The translations under genes were made by a program, and so were the position numbers. A DNA stretch of 42,774 nucleotides, from positions 1 to 42,774 of the forward strand of contig CANQFL010000003.1 in NCBI GenBank assembly GCA_947598785.1. The letters run 5' to 3'. The notes under the pieces are model-generated. The model was not told where the DNA came from. It searched no databases and saw nothing but the letters and a program-made list of their open reading frames with translations. Source of the DNA: an uncultured Clostridia bacterium (GTDB lineage: Bacteria; Bacillota; Clostridia; Christensenellales; UBA1242). Each line of letters starts with the position of its first letter. Position 1 is the first letter of the stretch. Positions 9,033 through 18,087 of this stretch are shown here, in pieces.

Positions 9033-9410
9033 TCAAACAAAAATCATACCTATTAAGAAAGTTATAGCAATTGAAAAAGCAATAAGGATTTGAAACCACT
9101 TTAAAATTTTGTCTTTCAAAGTTTTTTTGTTAAATTGTTTTTTAAAAATTGCAATATTTTCTTCAAAATAGTCTGTTGTAATTTTAGTTTCATTTATAGT
9201 TTTAGATTTAAAATAGTTAAATCTTTCTTTTAACTCTTCTTGAAAGTCTGAAAAATATAAATAAATTAACCAACCTGTCCAGAAAAGTGAAAGCAACAAT
9301 AAAGAAACAAGCACAAAATATACAAAGCCTGACCAAAATCTATTTAAAATAGCGAATAACCCTGCTAACGCAATGACAGTTGCAGTCACAATATACGGAA
9401 GTTTATTCAT
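9033..9410 (-). CDS. Unknown small membrane protein (3 TM)
   Basis: I do not recognise this 125-residue protein. Two hydrophobic segments near the N-terminus (about 7-22 and 27-53) are followed by a charged stretch of about 55 residues rich in Lys, Glu and Phe, and a third hydrophobic segment at about 105-125 ends the chain. The start ATG has GGTGAT upstream. It lies 12 bases after the next membrane gene and ends at a terminator, so the two are probably cotranscribed, perhaps from the RNase Y promoter. A role at the membrane alongside RNase Y would be a guess. Confidence 0.75.
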   Translation of the reverse strand: MNKLPYIVTATVIALAGLFAILNRFWSGFVYFVLVSLLLLSLFWTGWLIYLYFSDFQEELKERFNYFKSKTINETKITTDYFEENIAIFKKQFNKKTLKDKILKWFQILIAFSIAITFLIGMIFV

Positions 9411-9422
9411 TTAATCACCAAA

Positions 9423-9758
9423 TTAAATTGCTATATTACAGATATAAATAACAATTATGATAACAGTTGCGATAATCCAGCAGATAAGCCACCATAAATT
9501 ATGTTTGTTCCAGCCACTACCTCTTTTACGCATAGTCCAATAGAAACCAAGCATAATACAAATAACATAAGCCAAACACTCACCAATAGAAGCAAAAGCG
9601 TTTGCAACATCTGGCGTATGTTCTCTGAAAGCCAACCTAAAGATTAAAGCGATAGCGATAAATATGATAGCAAAATACGCTACGCAATCAAGTACCTTTG
9701 TTGTTGACCAAGTACGAGGTTCTCTCTTCTTTTTTTCTTTTTTATTTTCTTCTGCCAT
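9423..9758 (-). CDS. Unknown small membrane protein (3 TM)
   Basis: 111 residues with a highly basic N-terminus (KKEKKKREPR), then hydrophobic segments at about 25-43, 56-75 and 88-109. The WTMRKRGSGWNKHN loop between the second and third segments is rich in Trp and basic residues. The ribosome site AAGGAGG is very strong, so the gene is probably well expressed. It follows rny by about 50 bases on the same strand and precedes another small membrane gene. No family was recognised. Confidence 0.78.
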   Translation of the reverse strand: MAEENKKEKKKREPRTWSTTKVLDCVAYFAIIFIAIALIFRLAFREHTPDVANAFASIGECLAYVICIMLGFYWTMRKRGSGWNKHNLWWLICWIIATVIIIVIYICNIAI

Positions 9759-9807
9759 AATTTCCTCCTTAAAATTTTATATGCAATAAAAGTTTAATAA
9801 TCTTTCG

Positions 9808-11391
9808 TTATTTAGCAGTTTCAGTAAACCTACTTTCTCGAATGACATTAACTTTGATTTGTCCAGGATATTGCATTTCATTTTCAATTTTAGAAGCAAT
9901 TTCTTTTGCCATAAACATAGCCTGACTATCAGAAATTTCTTCTGGTTTTACAATAATTCTAACTTCACGTCCTGCTTGAACTGCAAAGGATTTGTCGACT
10001 CCGTCAAAACTATTAGCAATATCTTCAAGTTGTTGAAGTCTTTTAATATAGTTTTCAAAGCTATCTCTTCTAGCACCAGGTCTAGAGCTTGAAATAGCAT
10101 CGGCAACCTGAACAATAACAGCTTCAATAGTTTTAAATTCTACATTAAAGTGATGAGCCTCGATACAATGTATAACTTCCTCATTTTCACCACATTTTCT
10201 TGCAAGTTCAACGCCAATTTGAACATGAGTACCTTCAAGTTCATGGTCTAAAGCTTTACCAATATCATGTAAAAGTCCACCACGTTTAGCGATTTTTACA
10301 TTTGCACCCATTTCACTAGCCAAAAGTCCAGCAATAATTGAACATTCAATAGAGTGTTTAAGCACATTTTGTCCATAACTTGTTCTGTATTTCAAACGTC
10401 CAAGAGTTTTAACCAATTCAGGATTAAGATTAAATATACCTGTTTCGTTACAAGCCTCTTCACCAGCCTGTTTAATGGTCTTATCAACCTCATTTTGCAT
10501 TTTTTCAACAATTTCTTCAATTCTTGTTGGATGAATTCTTCCATCAGAAATAAGTTTTTCAAGTGATAATCTAGCAACTTCTCTTCTGATAGGGTCAAAA
10601 CCAGAAATAGTGATTGTTTCAGGTGTATCATCAACGATAAGTTCCACACCAGTAGCTGCTTCGATTGCTCTTATATTTCGACCTTCTCGGCCAATAATTC
10701 TTCCTTTCATTTCGTCATTAGGAAGAGCAACGACACTTACAGTCATTTCGCTTGTAGTGTCAGTAGCACATCTTTGAAGAGCTTGACCAATAATTTCTCT
10801 AGCTTTCTTTTCCCCTTCTTCTTTAGCATCATCTTCAAGTTTTTTAACGATTGCGACAGCTTCTTTTTGAGCATCATTTCTCATTTGAGAAATAAGGACA
10901 TCTTTAGCTTCGGCACGAGAAAGTTTAGAAACCTTTTCAAGTTCCTCTATAATTTTAATTTTAGTATCTTCTTGTTCTTGTTTAATTTTTTCTAGATTTT
11001 CTTTTAAGTCAGCTATTCCCTTCTTTTCTTCCTCAATTTGTTCATTTCTTTTGTCAAGAGCAAGTTCTTTTTTTTCAATAAATTCTTCTCTTTGATTTAA
11101 ACGTTCTTCAAGTTTAGAAACTTCAAGACGTCTTTCTTTAATTTCCTGTTCAACTTGGTCTTTAACTTTTTGAGATTGCTCTTTGCTTTCTATAATTGCT
11201 TCTTTTTTTATTGTCTTAGCTTCTGCATACGCATCTTCAATGATTTTAAGCGCGTTAGACTTATTTTTTTCATTTTTTTTACTGCTGTATATTTTGTAAA
11301 CGACGAATCCTAAAGCAAGTCCAACAATGAATAAAACTATCGCTATCACAGACACGATTGCAGGAGAGACATCTAATAATAAACCATTCAT
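9808..11391 (-). CDS. rny: Ribonuclease Y
   Basis: Membrane-anchored endoribonuclease that initiates mRNA decay in Firmicutes. It has 527 residues, close to the usual 520. An N-terminal membrane helix (about 10-32) is followed by a long charged coiled coil (about 40-200), a KH domain with GRIIGREGRNIRAIE, and an HD phosphohydrolase domain with GGLLHDIGKALDHE and the later EAHH. The start ATG follows GGAGAG. It has its own promoter and lies directly downstream of the clpX terminator. Confidence 0.97.
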   Translation of the reverse strand: MNGLLLDVSPAIVSVIAIVLFIVGLALGFVVYKIYSSKKNEKNKSNALKIIEDAYAEAKTIKKEAIIESKEQSQKVKDQVEQEIKERRLEVSKLEERLNQREEFIEKKELALDKRNEQIEEEKKGIADLKENLEKIKQEQEDTKIKIIEELEKVSKLSRAEAKDVLISQMRNDAQKEAVAIVKKLEDDAKEEGEKKAREIIGQALQRCATDTTSEMTVSVVALPNDEMKGRIIGREGRNIRAIEAATGVELIVDDTPETITISGFDPIRREVARLSLEKLISDGRIHPTRIEEIVEKMQNEVDKTIKQAGEEACNETGIFNLNPELVKTLGRLKYRTSYGQNVLKHSIECSIIAGLLASEMGANVKIAKRGGLLHDIGKALDHELEGTHVQIGVELARKCGENEEVIHCIEAHHFNVEFKTIEAVIVQVADAISSSRPGARRDSFENYIKRLQQLEDIANSFDGVDKSFAVQAGREVRIIVKPEEISDSQAMFMAKEIASKIENEMQYPGQIKVNVIRESRFTETAK

Positions 11392-11452
11392 ATTCTCTCC
11401 AATTAAATAAGAAAATGTCTAGACGAAAATAGTACAATTTTCCTACTTAATA

Positions 11453-11482
11453 AGTTTAACCCTTTTAAGAATAATTTGTCAA
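11453..11482 (-). promoter_or_regulatory. Promoter of rny
   Basis: Minus strand TTGACA (11482-11477), an 18-base spacer, and TAAACT (11458-11453). With a 17-base spacer the -10 would read TTAAAC. About 60 bases of leader precede the rny ATG. The sequence around this -10, GTTAAACTTA, recurs at the tig promoter. Confidence 0.55.
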
Positions 11483-11502
11483 ACAAAATTAAGAGAAAAT
11501 AA

Positions 11503-11528
11503 AAAAAGAAGATAAAAGTCTTCTTTTT
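11503..11528 (-). terminator. Terminator after clpX
   Basis: AAAAAGAAGA (11503-11512) and TCTTCTTTTT (11519-11528) form a perfect ten-pair stem with a six-base loop. On the minus strand a T-rich tract follows, eight bases after the clpX stop codon. Confidence 0.8.
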
Positions 11529-11535
11529 AAATTTA

Positions 11536-12813
11536 TTAAACTGCTTTTTTCTCTTCTTCTTTTTTAATTAAAATAGGTTCTTTGCCGTTTTCAATAAAAT
11601 CACGAGTAATGATAATCTTATTATATACATTTGCATCAGGCAAATCGAACATAAGTTCAAGCATTTTAGTTTCCATAATAGTTCTAATGCCCCTAGCGCC
11701 TGTTTTTAATTCGATAGCACGTTTAGAGATATATTCTAACACATCGTCCTCAAATTCAAGGTCAAATCCATCAATTTTAAACATTTGTTTATATTGTTTA
11801 ACAATAGAATTTTTAGGTTCAACTAAAATTCTTTTTATTGCATTTTCATCTAAATTATCAAGGCCGGTTACAATTTGAAGTCTTCCAACAAATTCAGGAA
11901 TCAAGCCAAACTTAATTAAATCATCTGGTTGTACGTCTTTTGAAAAATCAACTTTAGCTTTTTCGTTAGAATTTTTGATATTGGCATTAAAGCCGATAGA
12001 AGAAGTTGAAAGTCTTTTATAAATAATATCATCTAACCCTACAAAAGCGCCACCACAAATGAAAAGTATGTTTGTTGTGTCAATTTGTATCATTTCTTGA
12101 TGAGGGTGTTTTCTACCACCCTGAGGAGGAACACTCGCAATAGTACTTTCGATAATTTTTAAAAGAGCTTGTTGAACACCCTCTCCTCCAACATCACGAG
12201 TTAAAGAACGATTTTCACTTTTTCTTGCAATTTTATCAATTTCGTCAATATAAATAATTCCTCTTTGAGCCTTTTCAATATCATAGTCAGCGTTTTGAAT
12301 GAGTTTAAGAAGGACATTTTCAACATCTTCACCGACATAACCAGCTTCAGTAAGAGTTGTAGCATCTGCACAAGCAAAAGGGACATCAAGAATTTTAGCA
12401 AGAGTTTTTACAAGTAAAGTTTTTCCCGAACCAGTAGGGCCAATCATAAGGACATTACTTTTTTCAAGTTCCAAAGTATTTTTATCTTCTTTAGTCTTTT
12501 TAGCATTAATTTTGTTATGTTCATTATAATTAATTCTTTTATAATGATTATAAACAGCCACTGAAAGCACTTTTTTAGCTTGTTCTTGACCAATAACAAA
12601 AGCATCAAGACTTTTCTTGATATCTTTAGGAGAAGGTAAAACAAGGTCCTTAAAAGCTTTGACTTTTACAGTTTCTTCTTTTATTATATCAGCACAAATT
12701 CTGACGCAGTCATCACAAATAAAAGCATCACCATTTGGACTTGCTATCAATTTTTTTGCAGCCTTTTGTGGACGCCCACAAAAAGTACAAGTACACATTT
12801 CAATATCTTTCAT
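11536..12813 (-). CDS. clpX: ClpX, ATPase of the ClpXP protease
   Basis: AAA+ unfoldase that recognises tagged and specific substrates and delivers them to ClpP. It has 425 residues, the usual length. The N-terminal zinc-binding domain uses C9, C12, C33 and C36. Walker A GPTGSGKT is at about 125-132, the pore loop GYVGED follows, and Walker B reads [11 protein letters not shown]. The sensor region and the ClpP-binding loop IGF (in SSIGFNA) are present. The start has AAGGGG five bases upstream and lies 14 bases after clpP. The tig-clpP-clpX order is conserved across bacteria. Confidence 0.97.
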   Translation of the reverse strand: MKDIEMCTCTFCGRPQKAAKKLIASPNGDAFICDDCVRICADIIKEETVKVKAFKDLVLPSPKDIKKSLDAFVIGQEQAKKVLSVAVYNHYKRINYNEHNKINAKKTKEDKNTLELEKSNVLMIGPTGSGKTLLVKTLAKILDVPFACADATTLTEAGYVGEDVENVLLKLIQNADYDIEKAQRGIIYIDEIDKIARKSENRSLTRDVGGEGVQQALLKIIESTIASVPPQGGRKHPHQEMIQIDTTNILFICGGAFVGLDDIIYKRLSTSSIGFNANIKNSNEKAKVDFSKDVQPDDLIKFGLIPEFVGRLQIVTGLDNLDENAIKRILVEPKNSIVKQYKQMFKIDGFDLEFEDDVLEYISKRAIELKTGARGIRTIMETKMLELMFDLPDANVYNKIIITRDFIENGKEPILIKKEEEKKAV

Positions 12814-12827
12814 TCCAGCCCCTTATA

Positions 12828-13418
12828 TTATTTTTTTGATTTTCTAGTGATAAATATACTATCAATTAAGCCATATTTTTTTGCTTCGTCAGCAGACATA
12901 TAATTATCTCTGTCTGTATCTTTTTCTATAGTTTCTAAACTTTTGCCTGTATTTTGACTTAAAATTTTGTTAAGCATATTTTTAGTTTTCTTCATATGTT
13001 GAGCTTGAATTTCGATATCGCTAGCCTGCCCTTGAGTTCCACCTAAAGGTTGATGAATCATAATTTCACTATTAGGTAATGCAAATCTTTTACCTTTAGT
13101 ACCACTTGAAAGTAAGAAAGCGCCCATAGAAGCAGCAAGACCGATACAAATAGTCGAAACATCGCATTTAATATAGTTCATAGTATCGTAAATAGCGATA
13201 CCGGCACTAACAGAGCCACCAGGACTGTTAATGTAAAGGAAGATATCTTTATCTGGATTTTTACCTTCCAAATAAATAAGTTGAGCAATAACAACATTAG
13301 CAGTAGCGTCAGTAATTTCACCAGTTAAAAAGATAATTCTATCTTCAAGTAATCTAGAATAAATATCATAGGACCTTTCATTAGCACCTGTTTGGTCAAC
13401 AACCATAGGAATTAACAT
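12828..13418 (-). CDS. clpP: ClpP protease subunit
   Basis: Serine peptidase that forms the two-ring barrel of ClpXP, 196 residues. The catalytic triad is S97 (GLAASMGA), H122 (MIHQP) and D171 (DRDNYMSA), in the same register as the E. coli enzyme. The start ATG follows AGGAGG at six bases. It sits between trigger factor and clpX in a presumed single transcription unit starting at the tig promoter. Confidence 0.98.
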   Translation of the reverse strand: MLIPMVVDQTGANERSYDIYSRLLEDRIIFLTGEITDATANVVIAQLIYLEGKNPDKDIFLYINSPGGSVSAGIAIYDTMNYIKCDVSTICIGLAASMGAFLLSSGTKGKRFALPNSEIMIHQPLGGTQGQASDIEIQAQHMKKTKNMLNKILSQNTGKSLETIEKDTDRDNYMSADEAKKYGLIDSIFITRKSKK

Positions 13419-13435
13419 AAAAAACCTCCTAAAAA

Positions 13436-14701
13436 TTAATCATTATGACAATGTTTTTGAATATCCATTTTATTATTATCTCTTAAGAAATTCCAAAGAG
13501 CATCAAGTAAAAGGTCATTTTCAGCTTTAGCGATATCTTCAGGTTTAGTTAAGCCTTTAGTTTTCTTTTTGTATTCACTAGCACTTGGTTCAAGATTATT
13601 TTCATCAATAATCTTTCTAAAGATATATCTAGCCTTGATAGAAGATACAACTCTTTTTCTAACTTCCTTTTGATAACTTTCAATATCACTACCTGTAGTT
13701 CTTCTTACATAGTCCTCAAGAGTTAAGCCATACATTTTTAAAGTTTCAGACATTCTAGCCATATCATTTCTAGTATTAACTTCAATCATTTCTTCTGGAA
13801 TTTGAATATCGGTATGTTCAACAAGATAATCTCTAAGTCCGAATTCAAATTCTTCCTTTTGACGTTCACTCTTCATAGATTGAATATGAGCAGTTATATC
13901 TTTTCTATACTCATCAACAGTTTCAAATTCTGTCGTATCAGCAACAAATTTGTCATTGAAAGTAGGTAATTGTTTTTCTCTAACTTCTTTGATAAGAACT
14001 TTGAATGTAGTTGGTTGCCCTTTAAGTTCTTGAGAAGGATAATCAGCTGGGAAAGTAACATGGACATCAACATTATCTCCAGCTTTATGTCCAACGAGTT
14101 GGTCCTCAAAGTTATCTATAAAAGAATGAGAGCCTAGAACAAGGACATAGTCATTAGCAGAGCCACCAGCGAATTCGACATCATTAAGGAATCCCTTAAA
14201 ATCAATAAGGACACTATCGCTTAATTTAGCAGGTCTGTCAACTTTTTCAAATTTAGCATTATCTTCAAGAAGGTGGTCAATTTCATGTTGAATATCATGT
14301 TCACAAACAGTAGTATCAGGAACTTTAATAGAGATACCTTTGTAATCACATAATTTAAAATCAGGCACAATTTCAAATTTAATAGTAGCCTTAAGACCAG
14401 CCTCAATGGTATAGCTTTGTAATTCAGTTCTAGGTTGAACAACAGGTTCGTATTCAGGATTTTTACTTAAGATTTCGTTCATAGTTTTTTCATAAAAATA
14501 ATTAAAAGTATCATCAAAGAAAACCCCGTCACCGTAAGTTTTTTCAATAACCTTTCTAGGAGCGTGTCCCTTTCTAAATCCTTCTACAGAATATTTTGCT
14601 TTATTTTGCTGATAAATTAATTCGACAGCATCGTTCCATTCTTTATTGTCGATAGTCATCTCGACTTCAACTTTAGTATTTTCTTTTTTTATTTTGTACA
14701 T
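13436..14701 (-). CDS. tig: Trigger factor, ribosome-associated chaperone
   Basis: Binds nascent chains at the ribosome exit. The protein has 421 residues: an N-terminal ribosome-binding domain with the signature [14 protein letters not shown] at about 42-55, a central FKBP-type prolyl isomerase domain (about 145-235, with VLIDFKGF), and a helical C-terminal chaperone domain. A reading 15 codons longer (from 14746) is open, but the ATG at 14701 has AGGGG at six bases and gives the family's N-terminus (MYKIKKEN). The last residues, KHCHND, are a short polar tail. Confidence 0.96.
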   Translation of the reverse strand: MYKIKKENTKVEVEMTIDNKEWNDAVELIYQQNKAKYSVEGFRKGHAPRKVIEKTYGDGVFFDDTFNYFYEKTMNEILSKNPEYEPVVQPRTELQSYTIEAGLKATIKFEIVPDFKLCDYKGISIKVPDTTVCEHDIQHEIDHLLEDNAKFEKVDRPAKLSDSVLIDFKGFLNDVEFAGGSANDYVLVLGSHSFIDNFEDQLVGHKAGDNVDVHVTFPADYPSQELKGQPTTFKVLIKEVREKQLPTFNDKFVADTTEFETVDEYRKDITAHIQSMKSERQKEEFEFGLRDYLVEHTDIQIPEEMIEVNTRNDMARMSETLKMYGLTLEDYVRRTTGSDIESYQKEVRKRVVSSIKARYIFRKIIDENNLEPSASEYKKKTKGLTKPEDIAKAENDLLLDALWNFLRDNNKMDIQKHCHND

Positions 14702-14736
14702 TTTATTCCCCTTTTTAAGTTTTGTAAAACTAGTTA

Positions 14737-14765
14737 AGTTTAACACATATTTTGCTAAAATGCAA
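14737..14765 (-). promoter_or_regulatory. Promoter of tig-clpP-clpX
   Basis: Minus strand TTGCAT (14765-14760), a 17-base spacer ending in TGT, and TAAACT (14742-14737), giving an extended -10. The tig start lies 35 bases beyond. The 204-base gap to the divergent recombinase holds otherwise only AT-rich sequence; I saw no CIRCE-type repeat there. Confidence 0.55.
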
Positions 14766-14870
14766 CAAATATTGACACTAAAAAAAATAGATTTTGTCTA
14801 AAATAAGAAAACTTTATAAAATAATATAAGAAAAAAGCGTAAAAAGAAAATGAAAATCTCATAAAAAAAT

Positions 14871-14899
14871 TTGATTTTACGAATAAATTGATTTATAAT
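14871..14899 (+). promoter_or_regulatory. Promoter placed for a leaderless transcript of the recombinase gene
   Basis: TTGATT (14871-14876), a 17-base spacer, TATAAT (14894-14899), six bases, then the ATG at 14906. The expected transcription start falls on the start codon, and no Shine-Dalgarno-like sequence precedes it. Confidence 0.6.
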
Positions 14900-14905
14900 T
14901 TAAGC

Positions 14906-15946
14906 ATGAGCAAAATGTCATATTATGAAAAAAGAGATTTGAAAAATATGCAAAAAATCGGAAATTATCTAAGTAGTTTGCCCGATTTTTGTTATGATTT
15001 TTTCACAGGAATAGAGAATAATACATCGACACTTACAAGAGTAAATTATGCAATGGATTTATGCGTTTTTTTTGAATACCTAGAAAAATATGTTGTAAAA
15101 AAGCCAAAAGCAGAAATAACACTTGAAGATATAAATGAATTACAATCACGAAATATAGAAAATTACCTTTCCTATCTTTCTTATTATGAAAATAACGATA
15201 AAATGGTTAAAAATACTGAAAGAGGAAAAGCTAGAAAGCTTGCAAGCGTAAGGAGTTTTTTTAAATATTTATTTAATCATGATATGATATCCTCTAACGT
15301 AGCAAGCAAAATAGAAACACCAAAACTTCACAACAAAGAAATAATAAGGCTTGAAAAAGATGAAGTTGAAAGAATGTTGAATGCAGTTCAATCACCTACA
15401 ACCTTTACACAAAGACAAAAAACATATAATAAAAACACTCAAGAAAGAGATAATGCAATCGTAACCCTATTTTTAGGCACAGGGATACGTATTTCAGAAC
15501 TTGTAGGTTTGAATATAGAAGATTTTGATTTTTCACAAAACGCGTTTAAAGTGACAAGAAAAGGTGGAAATCAAGCAATATTATATTTTTCAATGGAAGT
15601 TACAGAAGCATTGCAAAATTGGTTAAGAAAAAGAGAAACATTAAAATTAGACCCAAATGAAAACGCAATGTTTGTTTCCCTCCAAAACAAAAGAATATGT
15701 GTTAGAGCAGTTGAAAACTTAGTAAAAAAGTTTGCTAAAGAAGGAAGTCCCTTAAAAAAGATATCACCTCATAAACTTCGTTCTACATTTGGTACAAATT
15801 TATATAGAGAAACAAAAGACATTTATATCGTAGCAGATGTTCTTGGACATAAAGATGTAAACACGACCCGAAAGCATTATGCAGCAATAAATGAAGATAT
15901 GAGAAAATCAGTAGCAAATAAAGTAAAAATTCATAGTTTAGATTAA
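14906..15946 (+). CDS. Tyrosine recombinase, XerC/XerD type
   Basis: Site-specific recombinase of 346 residues, somewhat longer than the usual 295-310. An N-terminal SAM-like core-binding domain (about 10-130) precedes the catalytic domain. All active residues are visible: R in GTGIRISEL, K in TRKGG, H and R in SPHKLRSTFG, H in LGHKDV and the nucleophile Y in TTRKHYAA. Insertions such as the TFTQRQKTYNKNTQ stretch explain the extra length. TTG (14888) and ATG (14915) are alternative starts. The ATG at 14906 fits the promoter, six bases after the -10, with no ribosome site. A chromosome-dimer-resolution role is likely, but an element integrase cannot be excluded. Confidence 0.88.
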   Translation: MSKMSYYEKRDLKNMQKIGNYLSSLPDFCYDFFTGIENNTSTLTRVNYAMDLCVFFEYLEKYVVKKPKAEITLEDINELQSRNIENYLSYLSYYENNDKMVKNTERGKARKLASVRSFFKYLFNHDMISSNVASKIETPKLHNKEIIRLEKDEVERMLNAVQSPTTFTQRQKTYNKNTQERDNAIVTLFLGTGIRISELVGLNIEDFDFSQNAFKVTRKGGNQAILYFSMEVTEALQNWLRKRETLKLDPNENAMFVSLQNKRICVRAVENLVKKFAKEGSPLKKISPHKLRSTFGTNLYRETKDIYIVADVLGHKDVNTTRKHYAAINEDMRKSVANKVKIHSLD

Positions 15947-15952
15947 TTATAT

Positions 15953-15996
15953 TGCATACTACACCATATATTGTGTATTATTCACGCATAATACAT
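15953..15996. repeat. Dispersed palindrome, copy 2
   Basis: TGCATACTACAC (15953-15964) is followed by the inverted repeat GTGTATTAT (15973-15981) / ATAATACAT (15988-15996) with a six-base spacer. It fills the gap between the convergent recombinase and spoIVB genes. No T-run is present. Confidence 0.6.
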
Positions 15997-16013
15997 GAAT
16001 ATATTGTTTAATT

Positions 16014-17204
16014 CTATAACATAAAATCAGTATAAACTCCATAACCTTTTGTAGGGTCATTTAAAAAGACATGAGTAACAGCACCAACAATTTTTCCATC
16101 TTGCATAATTGGAGAGCCACTCATACCCTGAACAATACCACCTGTAAGTTCCAAAAGGCGTTTATCTTTTACCCTAAAAACGATGCTTTTATCATTTGCA
16201 GATTTTTGATAATTTGCTTTAATAATTTCAATATCATATTCTTCACGAATACCACTAACACTTGAAACTATCTTTGCAGCACCCATTTTAACTCCTAAAC
16301 GTCCCCCAATTTTAGCTGTTAAATTTTCATCTACAAGATTATCTATTTCATTTAAAACACCTTTAATTCCAAATTTGGAGTTACTAATAATAGTTCCCTT
16401 GCTTTTATCAGACGCTACAAACACACATCTAAGTTCTCCAGGGTCATTTTTCTTTCCTTTATCAATGCCAATCAAGTTACATTCAAAAACATTTCCTTTA
16501 GCAACAGGAATGACGCTACCACTGTTTAACTCTACTATAGGGTGTCCCAAAGCACCATATTCAAAAGTGTTTTTATTTACAAAAGTCAAAGTACCAATTC
16601 CAGCAACATCGTCTTTAACCCAAATACCAAGTTTTAAATCACCATTTTCATCTTTAATTGTTTTTACAAGCGTTTTATAAGGTTTATTTTTTCGAATAAA
16701 CTCAACTTCAACCTCCTCAGGTGTTTCTTTAATATAATCAGAAAAACTTTCTAAGGAAGATAATTCTTGTCCATTTATTTTAGTGATTATATCACCCTCT
16801 TTAAAAATATTTCCATTCTCTTCACTAAGTACAATAGCCCCATCTGTACAAATAGATAAGCCAATAGGCACACCACCAACATAATATTCATCATCATTAG
16901 AAAGTCTTACATCAACTTTTTTTATAGGAATAAATCCAAATAATTTAAAGACTATTTCCCCCTGTTTAACCTTTTGACCACCAACAGTTTTTTCTCTTTC
17001 AACTAATTCACTTTTAAAAGCACCAAACCTTCCACTTTGATTAGCAATTTCCACATCTTCATACCCTGTCAAGAAACCATTTTCAAGTCCAGATAGTTCT
17101 TGCAGAGGAGAGATTATAGAGGTAAATAACAAAAACACAATTAAAAATGTGACTATACAAAAATATTGTTTTTTCATAACCATAGTTTTTGTAGAATTTT
17201 TCAT
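16014..17204 (-). CDS. spoIVB: SpoIVB-type peptidase (S55), sporulation signalling
   Basis: Serine peptidase that in Bacillus crosses the inner forespore membrane and triggers pro-sigma-K processing. It has 396 residues. An N-terminal membrane anchor (about 12-33) is followed by a PDZ-like domain (about 100-165, with DIITKINGQEL) and the S55 catalytic domain. The probable catalytic residues are H in GALGHPI, D in LNDPTKGYG and S in QGMSGSPI. Its presence is the main sign of a sporulating ancestry. The ATG at 17204 has only a weak ribosome site, and ATGs at codons 8 and 10 are possible. It lies 9 bases downstream of the YgjP-like gene, so it is probably cotranscribed with it. Confidence 0.92.
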   Translation of the reverse strand: MKNSTKTMVMKKQYFCIVTFLIVFLLFTSIISPLQELSGLENGFLTGYEDVEIANQSGRFGAFKSELVEREKTVGGQKVKQGEIVFKLFGFIPIKKVDVRLSNDDEYYVGGVPIGLSICTDGAIVLSEENGNIFKEGDIITKINGQELSSLESFSDYIKETPEEVEVEFIRKNKPYKTLVKTIKDENGDLKLGIWVKDDVAGIGTLTFVNKNTFEYGALGHPIVELNSGSVIPVAKGNVFECNLIGIDKGKKNDPGELRCVFVASDKSKGTIISNSKFGIKGVLNEIDNLVDENLTAKIGGRLGVKMGAAKIVSSVSGIREEYDIEIIKANYQKSANDKSIVFRVKDKRLLELTGGIVQGMSGSPIMQDGKIVGAVTHVFLNDPTKGYGVYTDFML

Positions 17205-17213
17205 AATATACTT

Positions 17214-17843
17214 TTAAAGATTACTATTTAAAAGAAAGGAGTAATTTTCAAGTTCTTTACGCAACTCTTTACAATTAGGACAAATCCGTTGAACTTCTCT
17301 CCAAAATATAGGTTTATGATTCATATATTTGCTATGACAAAGTTCATGACAAATAACGTATTTAACAAGATTTTCAGGTAAAACTAATAATTTCCAATTA
17401 AGTTTAATACAACCATTTACATTATAACTCCCCCAAATTCTAACTGAATTTAAAGGTTTAATGTCTTTATATTTTAAATTACTTCCTTCTGAAATCTCCT
17501 TAGTTAAATTAATCAAATAATCAAAATGAGAAAGATAAAACTCTTTTATTGCTTTACTTTTTTGTGCTTCACTCATTTCATCAAAATGTTCGATTAGATT
17601 ATTTTTTCTATCTATCTTTTTTCCATGAAGATAAATAAAATTATTAAAATCAAAAGAACAAGAAAATTCTTGTTTTTCTTCCATTTTTCTCGCAACTCTA
17701 TCTAGCCACCTTGTCTTGCTTTTAATAAATTCATTCACCCTTTTATCACTTATATGTAAAGGTACTTTAAGAACAGCCTTTTCACAACTCAATACTTTAA
17801 GTATTATACTTTTTCTTTTTTCTTTTATAATTTCAATATTCAT
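17214..17843 (-). CDS. YgjP-like metallopeptidase (M48-type, DUF45)
   Basis: 209-residue zinc-metallopeptidase-like protein of the COG1451/YgjP group. The zinc motif HELCH stands in VICHELCHSKYMNH, with the third ligand expected in the following KPIFWREV segment. The RIWGSYN motif (usually RWGSC or similar) and LNWKLLVLP, characteristic of the family, come before it. The reading frame extends 15 codons further upstream, but the ATG at 17843 stands six bases after a strong -10, so the mRNA is probably leaderless and the longer reading is excluded if that promoter is used. Physiological substrates of this family are unknown. Confidence 0.88.
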   Translation of the reverse strand: MNIEIIKEKRKSIILKVLSCEKAVLKVPLHISDKRVNEFIKSKTRWLDRVARKMEEKQEFSCSFDFNNFIYLHGKKIDRKNNLIEHFDEMSEAQKSKAIKEFYLSHFDYLINLTKEISEGSNLKYKDIKPLNSVRIWGSYNVNGCIKLNWKLLVLPENLVKYVICHELCHSKYMNHKPIFWREVQRICPNCKELRKELENYSFLLNSNL

Positions 17844-17849
17844 ATTTTG

Positions 17850-17878
17850 ATTATACCATTTTATTATTAAAAAGCCAA
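17850..17878 (-). promoter_or_regulatory. Promoter placed for a leaderless transcript of the YgjP-like gene
   Basis: Minus strand TTGGCT (17878-17873), a 17-base spacer ending in TGG, and TATAAT (17855-17850), i.e. an extended -10, followed after six bases by the ATG at 17843. No Shine-Dalgarno site can fit between them. Confidence 0.65.
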
Positions 17879-17938
17879 AATATAACAATAACCAAATAAA
17901 ATATTTTTATTTACATAATTTGTTAAATAAGCAAATTT

Positions 17939-18023
17939 TGCATAATACACAACATATTGTGTTTTAAATCAACATACTACTCATTATATGTTATATTATG
18001 CAATAAAAAATTTTTGCATAATA
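17939..18023. repeat. Dispersed palindrome, copy 3 (two units)
   Basis: TGCATAATACACAA (17939-17952) is followed by CATATTGTG. A second unit consists of TATTATGCAA (17994-18003) and TTGCATAATA (18014-18023) around a ten-base AT spacer, a perfect ten-base inverted repeat. It lies between the divergent YgjP-like and padR-like genes. The second unit ends 15 bases before the -35 of the padR-like gene, so it is well placed to act as an operator. Confidence 0.6.
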
Positions 18024-18037
18024 CCTATTAAAAAAAT

Positions 18038-18066
18038 TTGACAATTTTATTTCAAAAAGATATAAT
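18038..18066 (+). promoter_or_regulatory. Consensus promoter of the PadR-membrane fusion gene
   Basis: TTGACA (18038-18043), a 17-base spacer and TATAAT (18061-18066) match the sigma-A consensus exactly. AGGAG at 18075-18079 supplies the ribosome site. Confidence 0.85.
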
Positions 18067-18087
18067 TTCAATATAGGAGAATTGTAT

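Noticed and set aside
14906-15946. Recombinase as the integrase of the capsid cassette.
   Set aside because: It lies 18 kb away among host genes and has the layout of a Xer protein. Nothing links it to the cassette.
15953-15996. Palindrome between the recombinase and spoIVB as a bidirectional terminator.
   Set aside because: The stem is AT-rich and no T-run follows on either strand. It matches the dispersed repeat family instead.
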